This document shows positions 1 to 11,022 of a stretch of DNA of 64,000 nt, piece by piece. The stretch spans positions 62,001-126,000 of the forward strand of contig CAXKVV010002148.1 in assembly GCA_964058805.1 (NCBI GenBank). Direction: 5' to 3'. How positions within the stretch are numbered: the first letter of the stretch is position 1; the number at the start of each line of letters is the position of its first letter. Below the pieces are notes generated by a model that saw only the letters and a program-made list of their open reading frames with translations, was not told where the DNA came from and did no database searches. Source of the DNA: Schoenoplectus triqueter. Taxonomy: Eukaryota > Streptophyta > Magnoliopsida > Poales > Cyperaceae. A program made the position numbers and the translations under genes.

Positions 1-900
1 GGTAGAATCCAAACTCAGATATGGACGCCCACACTAAACACTGAAAGACATGGTATCCTAATCGCTCAAATTTGGATTAAAAATCTTAATCATATTAAGA
101 ATATTAAAAATATAATATTGATCAAAAGAAAAACACTCTGGCACGGCCGAACCCGCCAAATGACGGGGTCGGTGGATAACCGACAAGCAAAGGTGTGCAG
201 TGTATATACAGACCAAAGGAATATAACCCGTTGGTCTGGTTATACAAGGCAACCTCAGACTGAGATCACCCGGCCCGCCTCTCAGCACTTTCCCATGCAT
301 TTTGCATGATTAATTGTCTAACTTAATTAATAACTAATGATATTAATAATATTAATCTACTAATTATAATCTATAACTTTATTTATTTAATTCTGACCTA
401 GTCCTATCTCGGGACTATTTCCCGAGTCCTATTCCTATCTTGTCTACATGCAGTATGATATGATATGGCATGCAAATGCTGGTATGTCTCGAATATGCTG
501 GTCAAGTACTGAATGCATATGACAGTTCAATTCGGGTCTCTAAATAATGTTTGGTCAGAAAATACCGCAGTTCAGATTTATTTTAAAAACATTTATTTTC
601 GGTTTGGGTTTCCAAATTCTGAAGAAAGAAAATCAAATCCCAGGAAACCGTACCTGAGAATAATTTTGTTAGGTCAGAAACGTCAAATTGCTAAGTCTCG
701 GGTGGCGCATCACGATCTTGTCAGATGAGCCATCTCATCTTCAGTGTATTCGTTTGTCGGCTCGTCAAGATATTTTTCGAAAACCTACGAAGTCAGAAAT
801 AGATCAAATTGACGAGTATCCTATTCACATTGGGTCTGGTTTGGTCAAGGTATACCAGACCCTCAATTGAAATTATCATATTTAAGTTCGTATTTTAAGA
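1..900 (+). mobile_element. Partial long LTR-like repeat (TGTCACACCCC family), copy 1
   Basis: Positions 1 to about 675 align by eye, with many scattered substitutions, to 53731-54374. Shared landmarks are CTCAGATATGG, TCCTAATCGCTCAAATTT, CAAATGACGGGGTCGGTGGA, AACCCGTTGGTCTGGTTAT and GGCCCGCCTCT. The left part is cut off by the window edge. After about 680 the two copies diverge. No coding potential is seen; the short open frames show no domain. The fuller copy at 52544-55896 suggests a solo LTR or a very long LTR of an unclassified retrotransposon. Repeat status is directly visible; the LTR class is inference. Confidence 0.6.
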
Positions 901-999
901 TTATATTTATTTTGATTTAATATAATTGATTTAAGTTTTATTTTAATTAATTAAGCTAACTAATTATTATCACTTATTTAAATTAAATTATAATTAGAA

Positions 1000-1094
1000 T
1001 AATTAATTATTTAGGAATAGAGAAATTTATTAATATATAATGTTTGTATATTAAGTATATTTAGTATTACTCTCATTAATTTAAAAATAGAGAA

Positions 1095-1132
<38 letters not shown>

Positions 1133-1745
1133 ATTATTATTCTTATCAATTAAAAATAGAGAAATTGATTAATATATATTTTAAAATCTAAATTATTCTT
1201 ATATTTTAAGTTATTATTTTATAACTCTTAATTATTCATAATATATTCTTTAGTTTTGTTTTATTTTATTTATACTAGTATTATTTTCATAATTTTGAGA
1301 TTATATTTATTTCGATTAACGTAACTAACTTAATTTATTTAGATTAATTAAGTTGTCTTAATGTCATTTAATTAATTTAATTATAAGTAGGATAATTAAT
1401 TATCTAGAATTAGAGAAATTGATTAATATATAATATTATATAATTAATATTATTCTTATTAAAAATAGAGAAATTGACTAATATATATTTATATATTTAT
1501 TAATATTATTCTATTATTTAATAGAGAAATTTATTAATGGGTATTTATATATATTAATTAATGCTATTCAATTATTAAAATAGAGAAATTGATTAATATA
1601 TATATTCTATATATATAATATTTTATTTATATTAAAAATAGAGGAATTAATTAATATATATTATACATAACTAATATTATATTTTAATATTCTTTTATTT
1701 ATTTTAAAAGTAGAGAATTTGATTAATATATATTTACTATACTTT
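1000..1745. repeat. AT-rich interspersed minisatellite, about nine units
   Basis: The motif AATAGAGAAATTGATTAATA recurs about nine times with small changes, near 1015, 1086, 1155, 1409, 1465, 1520, 1580, 1636 and 1708. AT-rich spacers of variable length separate the units, and there is a (TA)n run near 1100-1125. The same motif occurs only once or twice in the related repeat, near 54905-55000. The array therefore appears expanded in this copy. Confidence 0.6.
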
Positions 1746-4061
1746 TTTTATAATAAATAATATATCTAATAATTCTTATTAGAGTGGTGCTCAATGAATT
1801 ATTATTTTAGAGTAAGGGGATTTAGTATGAACACATACAACCAAATATTATATTGATTATTAGGCATTAGATGAAATTGCTAATCTTTGTACGTACATAT
1901 ATATAAATAATTATTAAAGAACCTTATTAAATGTCTTAAATTATTTTATTATATTATTGTTATCAAGTGGTTGATATTAGTTCACACATGGTTTGTGTTA
2001 TGTTGAGATAACGTCATTGATATGACTTTATTAATTTGAATACATTAGGCTATATATATTCACGTGATTTTTTTTCTTTATTAATGAATTATTATTTAGA
2101 ACATGTTTATATATATATGTGCGTTCGTATAAAATAAGAAACAAAGAAATGATTTTATTTAAAGACATAGATAACAACGTAAAAGTCATAATTTTACCAG
2201 CACAACTAAACAGATCAGTAACAGGACAACGTCAACATATAAGCTGGCACAAATCAGTTAACAGAGTCGGATCCAACAATTATAGTATGAAATTTTACCA
2301 GCAACCAGCTAGAAGTAATTAGGTCAGATCGAAAATAATTTGGCAAAATCAACACACGTCCATACAAGGAACCAACAAAGCAATCACTAGCAACTAAACA
2401 GGAGGCCAAACGAAAACGTATAGCAACCCATATTTCAACAATCAAAACTGTTACATAATACAGACAAGACGGAGCAGTATAGAACAAGGGTTTTACCGGC
2501 ACTAGTACAACCCAGAAATATGCCAGGGTTCAGTTAAATAGAGCCATACCAGCACCAGATAACCAATCACCAAAACTCAGTAAAGGAAAAGACCCAGAAA
2601 CCAGAAATTACACCAAGTGAGTATTAGTCCATTCTAACCGTTTCAAACCCTCTGCCCAAATTTGACTAAATCACGCATCTGCTAATTTTATCAGAATCAG
2701 ACCCCACCCAAATGGATCAATATATCAAACAAGCATGCAAATGTAGAAAATTAAATAACCGAGCAAATCAAGAAAATCTACTTTCAGTCGAATCAGCTTT
2801 CGTACGACACCTAGAATTTAATTTCAGTGTTTACCAGTGAGGATCAAGCAGTTAAAGGGATCGAGGACGTTGCTGCACGACTGAGCTGGGCTCCGCCTCC
2901 ATGGTGTCTCTGACCACTCCTCCTTGATTTAAACTTCATTTGCAATTTAGTTCGGTTCCTTATCCGTTTTTTTGTGTGTAAGTCTCAACTTATGAGAAAT
3001 TAGACATGCCAAATGAGAGGAGGGGTCACGGAAGTGCTTTTAAAGGAGGGGGAGACGGAACTCGTGAGGCTTCGGGTCAGAGATGCATGCGACGGGATAA
3101 GGTGAGACAGGCGGTAAGAGTGCGAGCACATTGGGTGTGAGGGGAGGTAAACTCAGTGGCGGCGGCAGGTCCAGCGTCAGGCGAAGGTAAAGGGTATGGC
3201 CGGCGAGGCCAGATCTGGCCCGACTTGCTTAGCCCAGGAGAGAGATTGTTGCCGGACTTGTTTATGCTGTTGAGACATGAAATGAGCTGAAGGGAGTCTG
3301 CTGAGTTGCCGTTTGGAACAAAGAGAGGAGGAAGGGAGACTGATGATTTTGAGGAGCCAGTTAGGGGATGGCTTTGGGTGTGAAACAGGAGAGGGAGAGG
3401 GAGCAGTAAGAAACTGGAGGTGTGAAGACATGCTTTTGATTTTGGCGAGTAGGAAGGGAAATATCAGGAGGAGATGGGTCTCGGTAGGAAAAGTCAAGGT
3501 AGTGGGTGTGAGACAGATATAAGATGGGATGGACATTATTGTAGGAGAGAAAAATGAAGAGTATAAGTATGGGTCTCGCATTTGATTTTCTACGACAGAA
3601 GCTATGCGAAAAATTCGCGCGGCGATTTGCTTTTCTCAAAAATTCTCAATTGAATAATTTACTCAAGTTCTTATTAATTTGATTCTTAAATCTCATCATT
3701 ATCCAATAAATTCATATTCTTTAGATTATATCTTCACCTTGATTTTTATTAATTAGATGTTCGATTTTTTTAATTGATATTTTCTTCTTTAATTAAACTT
3801 TGAATATATGTTTCATTAATCCAACGTTCTTAAATTAATTAACTATCATCATCATTATATTTATTATTATTGTTGTTAATTATTCCATCAAATTTCATTG
3901 GATTAAGATTTTTTTTAAGCTGCTTAATTTGAATTTAAATTATTTATATTTTAATAAATTTTAATTAAATTTTTGGGTTTTGTTCTTAAATTTTAAATCT
4001 TATCTTCATAATAATTTTTTTTAAGGATTTTATTATACATATTTTCTCATATTATGTTTAA
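1746..4061. other. Non-genic stretch, probable continuation of the LTR-like repeat, then AT-rich DNA
   Basis: Positions 2120-2900 read like the distal part of the 52544-55896 repeat, with loosely similar text such as 'aaccaacaaa' and 'gatcgaggac'. I could not align them confidently. Positions 2900-3600 are richer in G (GGAGGGGG-like runs) with open frames on both strands that resemble no family I know. Positions 3650-4061 are T-rich and AT-rich with nothing recognisable. Confidence 0.4.
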
Positions 4062-4748
4062 TTATATATATATACATATTTTATTATTTTTAAATTTATG
4101 AGGTTTCACATATTCATTCGCGCCTAAACGGTCAAACATCTCAAAATTATTTAACGCTTCTATGGGATGGTGTCTCTCAGTTCGTCCGGTAGCTAACAAT
4201 GTGGTATCGCATCTCTGAATTTCCTCATCTTCAGATTCATCGATCGAAAAATCCGACTGGTCAGTGTAATCCTCTCCTGTTTCTTCTTCATTTGAATAAT
4301 ACAGACCGCCATCATCTTGCTCATCATGATCATCACTTAATTCCATTATCGTTGGATCAACACTACTTCTGTCATCAATATTATCAGCTAAATTACAGTC
4401 AGACGTAGTACTACTACTACCGCCAAAAAAATTATATAGTGGCACCGCTGGGTTTGGTTGTTGATAAATTATATTGTTACTGTAAATAGCTGGATACGGA
4501 TATAAATTGGTTTGATCGTAGGTAGGATAGGAATTGGTTTGATCGTAGGTTTGATAAGAATTGATTTGATCGTAGGTTTGATAGGAATTGGTTTGATCGT
4601 AGGTTTGATAGGAATTGATTTGATCGTGGGTTGGATAGGAATTGGTTTCATTCTGGTTTGGAAATATTCCCGTCAAAAATTTACTGCCGCTCGGTTGTTC
4701 TGCAATATAATTTTCTTCATCGGGATTATAATTTAAATCCGGTAGCAT
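4062..4748 (-). CDS. Unrecognised acidic protein with 9-residue tandem repeats
   Basis: This is a 228-codon open frame starting MLPDLNYNPDEENY. Residues of roughly 38-82 form five tandem 9-residue units of the type SYQTYDQTN, visible in DNA as 27-bp repeats at about 4505-4650. The middle and C-terminal parts are strongly acidic (DDHDEQDD, EEETGEDYTDQ, DESEDEE), followed by a basic stretch near TGRTERHH. No signal peptide, membrane segment or catalytic motif is visible. A TATA-like box (CTATAAATA on the minus strand, about 4827-4835) lies 79-87 bp upstream of the ATG, a natural spacing for a short 5' leader. A possible splice donor (GTGAAA after GAATAT, near 4105) means the true 3' end could differ. 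It could be a host gene or part of a mobile element. The family is not recognised. Confidence 0.4.
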   Translation of the reverse strand: MLPDLNYNPDEENYIAEQPSGSKFLTGIFPNQNETNSYPTHDQINSYQTYDQTNSYQTYDQINSYQTYDQTNSYPTYDQTNLYPYPAIYSNNIIYQQPNPAVPLYNFFGGSSSTTSDCNLADNIDDRSSVDPTIMELSDDHDEQDDGGLYYSNEEETGEDYTDQSDFSIDESEDEEIQRCDTTLLATGRTERHHPIEALNNFEMFDRLGANEYVKPHKFKNNKICIYI

Positions 4749-4825
4749 TTTGAAGAAAAATGGATGTTTGTTGTAATTGGATGTTTGTTGTTTTTGTGGT
4801 TGTGAGAAATGAACCGCGGGGACTG

Positions 4826-4960
4826 GTATTTATAGCAAAGATAGGCGCCACTGGCACTGGCGTCGTCCGAGGAAACGCGCCACTGCAAGTGGCGCGTTTG
4901 TGTGAAAGACGCCACTGCCAGTGGCGCGTTTGTGAAAGACGCCACTGGCAGTGGCGCGGT
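4826..4960 (-). promoter_or_regulatory. TATA box preceded by four near-identical GC-rich palindromes
   Basis: Upstream of the ORF starting at 4748 there is CTATAAATA (minus strand, about 4827-4835). Beyond it stand four 17-21 bp palindromes of the form CGCCACTGsCAGTGGCG at about 4846-4862, 4876-4896, 4910-4926 and 4940-4956. The last two are exactly 30 bp apart. The block is far more GC-rich than its surroundings. Protein-binding sites or small-RNA hairpins are possible roles; both are inference. Confidence 0.45.
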
Positions 4961-4965
4961 TTGGT

Positions 4966-5296
4966 TCGTAGATTTGGAATTTACCCGTTATTACTCTTAT
5001 TATTAATAATATTATTTTATTAATTATTATTTATAATAAAATCTGTGTGTCAGACCTCTTACTGTTTTCCCATAAATTAGTTCAACTGAATTATTTTTTC
5101 CCGACACGCATAGTATTTTGTAGATCAAATCCTCTACCCTTTCTCGTTCCTGTTCCCATTCCCGTTTCCACTCATCGGCCGAATAGGCCCTTAATGGATA
5201 TAGTCCAAAGAATTTTAAGAAGCGTACAATTTTGAAACGCTTTTGCGCCAAGCTAATTAAGTTTCTTGTTGTCATATATATTCCCGTTTACATCCA
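4966..5296. other. Non-genic, one unrecognised minus-strand frame
   Basis: Contains an 82-codon minus-strand open frame at 5027-5275 with the charged stretch ADEWKREWEQERERVED. I do not recognise it. There is no TATA box or other gene signal, and it ends just before the hAT MITE. It may be part of the same unit as the acidic ORF or chance. Confidence 0.25.
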
Positions 5297-5304
5297 ATGT
5301 TATC

Positions 5305-5893
5305 TAGGGTTGTTAATGAGTAGGGTAAGATACGAATTGAGATATTTTCATATCAATATTTATTAAAATTTTCTTTATCATATCCTATCCATATCCATTA
5401 AAATTTTATTTATTCATATTTTATCCTTACCCATTAAAAATTTCGAGTAACGGATGGTAGATAATGGATAAAAATAAAAATAATTTAATGAAAAATTATA
5501 TGATTTAGATAAATAAATAGTATTAAATAAAAATACTAATAAAGTACAACAATCATTAATATTTTATATATAATAAAAATCATATAATTTTTTCATATCA
5601 ATTATCATAAAAAATATATACTAGTTACTATATATATTTATATAATTTAACTATATATATTTATTAAAAATATAAAATAATTATATTTATATATAACTAT
5701 ATATATATATATAATTTATCCAATGAATAACGGATAATGAAAGCCCCTTACCCATATCCATACCCGATAAGTTAACGAATTTTTTACCTATATCCATATG
5801 CGATGACTTAACGATAATAAAATATTATTCATACTCATCTCGGGTACGATGTGGGTTGGATGAACGGTCAAAAGGGTTTCATTGATAACCCTA
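5305..5893. mobile_element. hAT-type MITE with perfect 8-bp target duplication
   Basis: A 589-bp AT-rich element is bounded by imperfect terminal inverted repeats. The left end is TAGGGTTGTTAATGAG and the right end reversed is TAGGGTTATCAATGAA (13 of 16 match). It is flanked by a perfect 8-bp direct repeat ATGTTATC at 5297-5304 and 5894-5901. An 8-bp duplication plus a TAGGG-type end is characteristic of hAT elements. No transposase is encoded, so it is non-autonomous. Confidence 0.85.
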
Positions 5894-5901
5894 ATGTTAT
5901 C

Positions 5902-7078
5902 ATAATCGGATATGACGTTGACCCAATAATTTTTTGGGTCAATGATTCACTAGTCGAACCGCTGGGTCAATCAGTTCAACCATTGGTTTTAAAAAAATAA
6001 TTATTTATTTTACATGTATTTTGATATATAAAATTAGTCATATTTTGATATCAATTTGGAGAAAACTTAACATTTATATTGAATAGCATATAAAAAATTA
6101 AACTTATAGTAAATCTCAAAAGTTTCCATCAATATAAAGTAAATTGGCCAACATACCAATTTTCAATATAATATACTGTATGAAGAAATAAAATCTAAAT
6201 TATCATGGTGCCATAGAAATTAGGAAATATAGAAGTTCATAATACAAAATAAGACTGACATCATTACGTGTCTAAACAATTCGTAAATAAATTAAGCTAC
6301 AGATAAAATTGATAACAAGGTATAAATTGACAAGAAAGCGCTAAATTAAGCTAAACAATTCATAAATAATTTTCTTAATCAAATAAAATAAAAAAATTAT
6401 TTCTTGAATGATATCATAGTTATATTCATCAATTTTTGGACAAATAACAAGAAAGGGCAGACGGATTGTCCATTTCTTCACCATAATCTAAAGGATATGA
6501 TCTCTATTATAATATAGACTCCTCTTCTTAACAAGAAAGTGCCTGGTCCAGAACACTCAGGGAAATTGACCAAGTACCCAATTGCCTACAGGTCATGCGG
6601 CTGGGTGTGCAATCGGAACACCTGGCGTATTGATCCTTTTGTGCTCCATTTTGCCCCGATCAGCGTCTAAAATGTATGATTTTTGAAATTATAAATAAAA
6701 TATAACAGTACCTTCAACTCGAAATATAAATAAAAGCAAAACAAACAAAATACCCTAAAAATTAATAGGTTTTTGAGATTAACTTTAATAAAAAAAATAT
6801 ATTTTTTAAAAGCTTATCGGTAAGATCAAATATATTAAAATTTAATGAGAGAGACTTGATACTTAATGAAAATACATACCTAAAGATTCTTTTGTACTTT
6901 TCATAACTGAATGCAATATGCATATTAACATACCTTTTGCATATTACTTATACAGATTGTAAACGCATATTTACTAGCTTTTGACTTTCACATATCCAAA
7001 ATCATCATACAACGTCAAATCATCAATCAGACTCCCACTAAAACTAAATATAACTCATATAAATATCACCAGCTGTAA
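5902..7078. other. Intergenic AT-rich DNA
   Basis: No gene is seen. Positions 5915-5990 contain repeated GGGTCAA/TTGACCC text that may be the end of another small element, but I could not find its partner. Positions 6540-6660 are locally GC-richer without a recognisable frame. Confidence 0.4.
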
Positions 7079-7690
7079 CTACCCGCTAAACTGACTCAAG
7101 ACCCGACCAGTGGTTAATGATTTTTTTTATATTTTTTTTTGGACTCGCCATCCGATATTTACCAGGAAAAATATAAAGTAAATCAATTTTTCCTCAAAGG
7201 ATAAGAATTGGATTCGTGCATTGGTTATGAATGTGGAAGGTGTTAGACACCACACTCATCCAATTTACTCGGTCTCTACTAGTTTGGCCTTAAAAATAAA
7301 AATAAATAGATAAAAAAATAAATCAAGGAGATTGCTACTTAAATTTTAAAGATAATAAAAGAAAAAAAAAATAAGAGAGATAAAGAGTTCGAAATTATTC
7401 AAAAATATTGGCAAGTCGAAAAAAGCCTCCTCCACCGGGCATCATCTTGGCATTAGGGAAGGATATGCTTAACGACTTGGATGACTAGATTTTAATTTAT
7501 GAGTGGACACTATTGAAGGGTTAACATGATTTCGACGCCAACAAGGAAGCTTTGCTATAACATATCCTTCTATGATTCACTCATTTTTTTTACTAAATTG
7601 ATATTGATCGAAACTTAGATTTTTTTTTTTCACTCATAAGCTTTGAAGATGAATGAATATTTTAAACTCTTATAAGCTCTTACTACTCAA
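7079..7690 (+). repeat. Gypsy-type terminal repeat, copy A
   Basis: Starts ACCCGCTAAACTGACTCAAG and contains the landmarks GGACTCGCCATCCGATAT, GTGTGGTGTC-type text as its complement (GGTGTTAGACACCACACTC), and CCTCCTCCACCGGGCATC. The same block reappears inverted at 7694-8310 and direct at 8322-8990. Such text, with nearby TGGCGACTCC (a plant tRNA-Arg-type primer site), is typical of long terminal or leader regions of Tat/Ogre-like Gypsy elements. That class assignment is inference; the three-copy structure is directly seen. Confidence 0.6.
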
Positions 7691-7693
7691 ACT

Positions 7694-8310
7694 AGCCATC
7701 CAAGTCATTAAACATATCCTTCCCTAATGCCAAGATGATGCCCGGTGGAGGAGGCTTTTTCCGACTTGCCAACATTTTCGAATAATTTCGAACTCTTTAT
7801 CTCTCTTATTTTTTTCTTTCTTTTATTATCTTTAAAATTTAAGTAGCAATCTCCTTGATTTATTTTTCTTTTTTTATCTATTTATTTTTATTTTTAAGGC
7901 CAAAATAGTAGAGACCGAGTAAATCGGGTGAGTGTGGTGTCTAACACCTTCCACACTCATAACCAATGCACTAATTCAAGATCTGGCATGTACAGAATGA
8001 AAACTTCATTCTCGATTCTACGAGAATTTTTATGAAAGCCTTTCATTTACTTCTCTTCCATGGAAGCTTCATTTTCCCAGAATGTATCCTTCTTTTTGGT
8101 CTAATTCTTCTTCTGATGATCGATTCAACCTCTGATCATAAAGATAGACCTTGGTTCTATTCCATCTCTGCAATAATTCTTATCCTTTGGGCAAAAATTG
8201 ATTTACTTTATATTTTTCCCGATAAATATCGGGTGACGACTCCAAAAAAATATATAAAAAAAACCATTAACCACTGGTCGGGTCTTGAGTCAGTTTAGCG
8301 GGTAGCTACA
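7694..8310 (-). repeat. Gypsy-type terminal repeat, copy B, inverted
   Basis: This is the reverse complement of copies A and C, reading from GCCATCCAAGTCATTAAAC to GAGTCAGTTTAGCGGGTAG. It is interrupted at about 7981-8173 by a chloroplast ndhB fragment. The repeat resumes at AATTCTTATCCTTTGGGC. Together with copy A it forms a large, nearly continuous inverted repeat. Confidence 0.6.
7981..8173 (+). pseudogene. ndhB: Nuclear copy of chloroplast ndhB 5' end (NUPT)
   Basis: Reading + strand from ATCTGGCATGTACAG, the frame gives [20 protein letters not shown] and then [20 protein letters not shown]. This is the N-terminus of plastid NAD(P)H dehydrogenase subunit 2 from codon 2 to about codon 65. 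The reading frame is still open but carries several substitutions (for example HGS for DGS and DHKDRPW for a DQKDIPW-type sequence). Similarity stops abruptly after CATCTCT. It sits inside inverted repeat copy B, which continues on both sides. It cannot encode a functional subunit. It may have come directly from the plastid or through mitochondrial DNA. Confidence 0.85.
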
Positions 8311-8321
8311 GCTGGCGACTC

Positions 8322-8990
8322 CACCTGCTAAACTGACTCAAGACCCGACCGGTGGTTAATGATTATTTTTTTTATATTTTGGAGTCGCCACCCGATATTC
8401 ACCGGGAAAATACAAAGTTAGTTAATTTTGCCCAAAAGATAATAATTGGATTCGTGCATTGATTATGAGTGTGGAAGGTGTTAGACACCACACTCATCCG
8501 ATTTACTTGGTCTCTACTAGTTTGGCCTCATAAAATAAAGATTAATAGATAAAAAGTAAAATAAATCATGAAAATTGCTGCTTAAATTTTAAAGATAATA
8601 AAAGAAAGAAGAGAAAAAAATAAAAGATAAAAAGAGTTCGAAATTATTCGAAAATGTTGGCAAGTCGGAAAAAGGCTCCTCCACCGGGCATTATCTTGGC
8701 ATTAGGGAAGGACATGGTTAACGACTTGGATGGCTAGATTTTAATTTATGAGTGGACACTATCGAAGAGTTAGCGGGATTTCGACGCTAACAAGGAAGCT
8801 TTGCTATAACCTAACCTTCTATGGTTCACTCATTTTTTCTCTACTAAATTAATATTGATTGAAACTTGGATTTTTTTTTCACTCAAATATTTGAAGATGG
8901 ATGAATATTTGAACTCTTATAAGCTTTTTCTACTCATTCCAGCCATGCCATGAACGAATGCCCAGGGACTATTTATAGGGGATATGCCAT
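8322..8990 (+). repeat. Gypsy-type terminal repeat, copy C
   Basis: Direct copy of A, starting at about CTGCTAAACTGACTCAAGAC. It shares GGAGTCGCCACCCGATAT, GGTGTTAGACACCACACTC and CCTCCACCGGGCAT-type text. The motif GCTGGCGACTCC at about 8310-8321, between copies B and C, resembles the tRNA-Arg primer-binding site of Tat/Ogre elements. Near 8965-8985 CCAGGGACTATTTATAGGG looks like an LTR TATA region. Confidence 0.55.
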
Positions 8991-10988
8991 GCTATATCGC
9001 ATGAAAAAACAACATGTGATTTGATATTGGTGGGGTCAAACTTCATTACTTGTTACGTTAAAGAAACATGTCTCCTGCTTTGATCCAGATTCTTTTCTTT
9101 TCGTGAGACTTTAAAATGAAGTGACAAAACATATGCAGACACACCATTTAATATGTCACGGCTTCAACACTAATAAGCTGACTTAGTAACTCTTGTTGTT
9201 TTAAAATTTCCGAGCCACATTTATCATGACATTTTGATTTTAAAAGTTTTACTGAGACCACATTAAAATATGGCATTGTCAGAGAGTAACTATCCTAACC
9301 CGTCTCTTTGATTAATTATCCTAAGTTCTAATAATATGGGGAAATGTTAAATTGAGTCTGAAACTTTTTCAATCAAAGCGTCTGATTTAACTCTAGTTCG
9401 CGTCTAGTTGTTCGAAATCTTCTAAAATTTCATTATAATATAAAATTTCAATAAAATTTGGATAGTAACTTAAATTTATATTATTTAGTTACTAAATTGA
9501 CTTTTATACCGATACTTGTGAGCAAGCCAATGATACAAGGTCCTGCCACAAAACCAATTCCAAGCACGTATAGTGAAAGTTTAATTCATGGAAATATTAA
9601 GTTGAATATGAGACTTTTCGATCACAGTGTTCAATTTAAATTTGAATATGAGACTTTTCGATCACAGTGTTCAATTTAAATTTGCATCCAGTTGTTCGAA
9701 ATCTTCTAAAATTTCATTCCAATATAAAATTTAGATAGTAACTTAAACTTATTTCTTAAAATCTTTTGAAATGATCTGGTCAGTCAATTTTAGAGCTGAT
9801 ATAATTACTAATTATATTTTTCTTCTCTTTCCTTGTTAACTATGATTTTATATTAGCATTAAAAATATTTTTATCAGACTTTCTATGTCGTTCAGGATTG
9901 AAGTTCCATAAGTCTCGTGTACTAGAAATAGTATTTCAATTGATCATATTTCTTGTTTTTGATGGGAAACAAGCATTGTACCTTACTTTAATTTTGGAGA
10001 GCATGAACGTACAAATAGTTGTCTCACTGCTTATTCAGAGCACGAAGGAACCTCTCAAATTATAAGCATATTGAAATATTTAAATAAGCATTTGCTAAGT
10101 ACTTCTTAGAATTAAATGCAAAATTTGACAGCTCACTAGGGCTTTACGTAGGACAATTAGTAATATTATGTTTTCTTATTTTATGATATATATATATATA
10201 TATATATATATTATTAAAACCTACAGATATTCCTATTCTGAAAAATAGTATGACTGCCGTGAGAAATCAATTTAGGCCAAGTAAAATTTAATGCCATTAA
10301 ACTTCTCATAGTGATCAACAATGTCTTGATTTATTTTTCATGCTTCTAAGATTGAAACAAATTTAGATTTAGAATATCAAGATATATGCAATACCACTCG
10401 TGCGTTTGTTTTTGAAATGATATGTATAAATTACGTTGAATAACAAGTTTATTATTATTATTATTTTGTAGAAAGAATCTTGTAAGAAAAACGTTTTTAG
10501 ATACTATTTGCAAAAAAAATATTATTATTGTAATATTATCAAAATTATTATTATTATCATAATGTTTTTCTTTGCTTAAAAATTCTCCGGATATATTAAT
10601 TAATGTCCCATATATGAGACATATTTGTACTTTATGGTTTTCTTGTAACATTTACTTTCTTCTGATAAGGGGTATGCACAAGGACTAGTACTTTGTGTTT
10701 TTCTTGCACTCTTTCCTTTTTCTTCTCACAAGGGGCATAAGTACTATCTCCATACGGACCATGAGAGATCATCATTTGTTATTATTATTATTATTATCAT
10801 TTTTCACACATGGAAATTTTTATTTCATGACGGAAATGATATATAACTAAGATGTCACAAGAAATTAAGTTTTCAAACAGAGTTGGTCACATGCTAATTA
10901 TATCAATACGTCTCCTTTTTTTTTATTATGAAAAATAAAGAACCATGATGAGTTATTATGATTTTTTTTTTTAGATCAAAGAAGATAG

Positions 10989-11022
<34 letters not shown>

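Noticed and set aside
3177..3639. Overlapping minus-strand frames of 134 and 92 codons
   Set aside because: Pyrimidine-rich text gives Ser/Pro/Leu-rich translations in two frames; no domain or start signal.
8032..8298. An 88-codon + strand ORF taken as a gene
   Set aside because: Its first half is the ndhB fragment and its second half is read through the Gypsy-type repeat; no functional product is expected.
10346..10651. A 101-codon minus-strand ORF
   Set aside because: Asn/Ile-rich low-complexity translation of AT-rich DNA.
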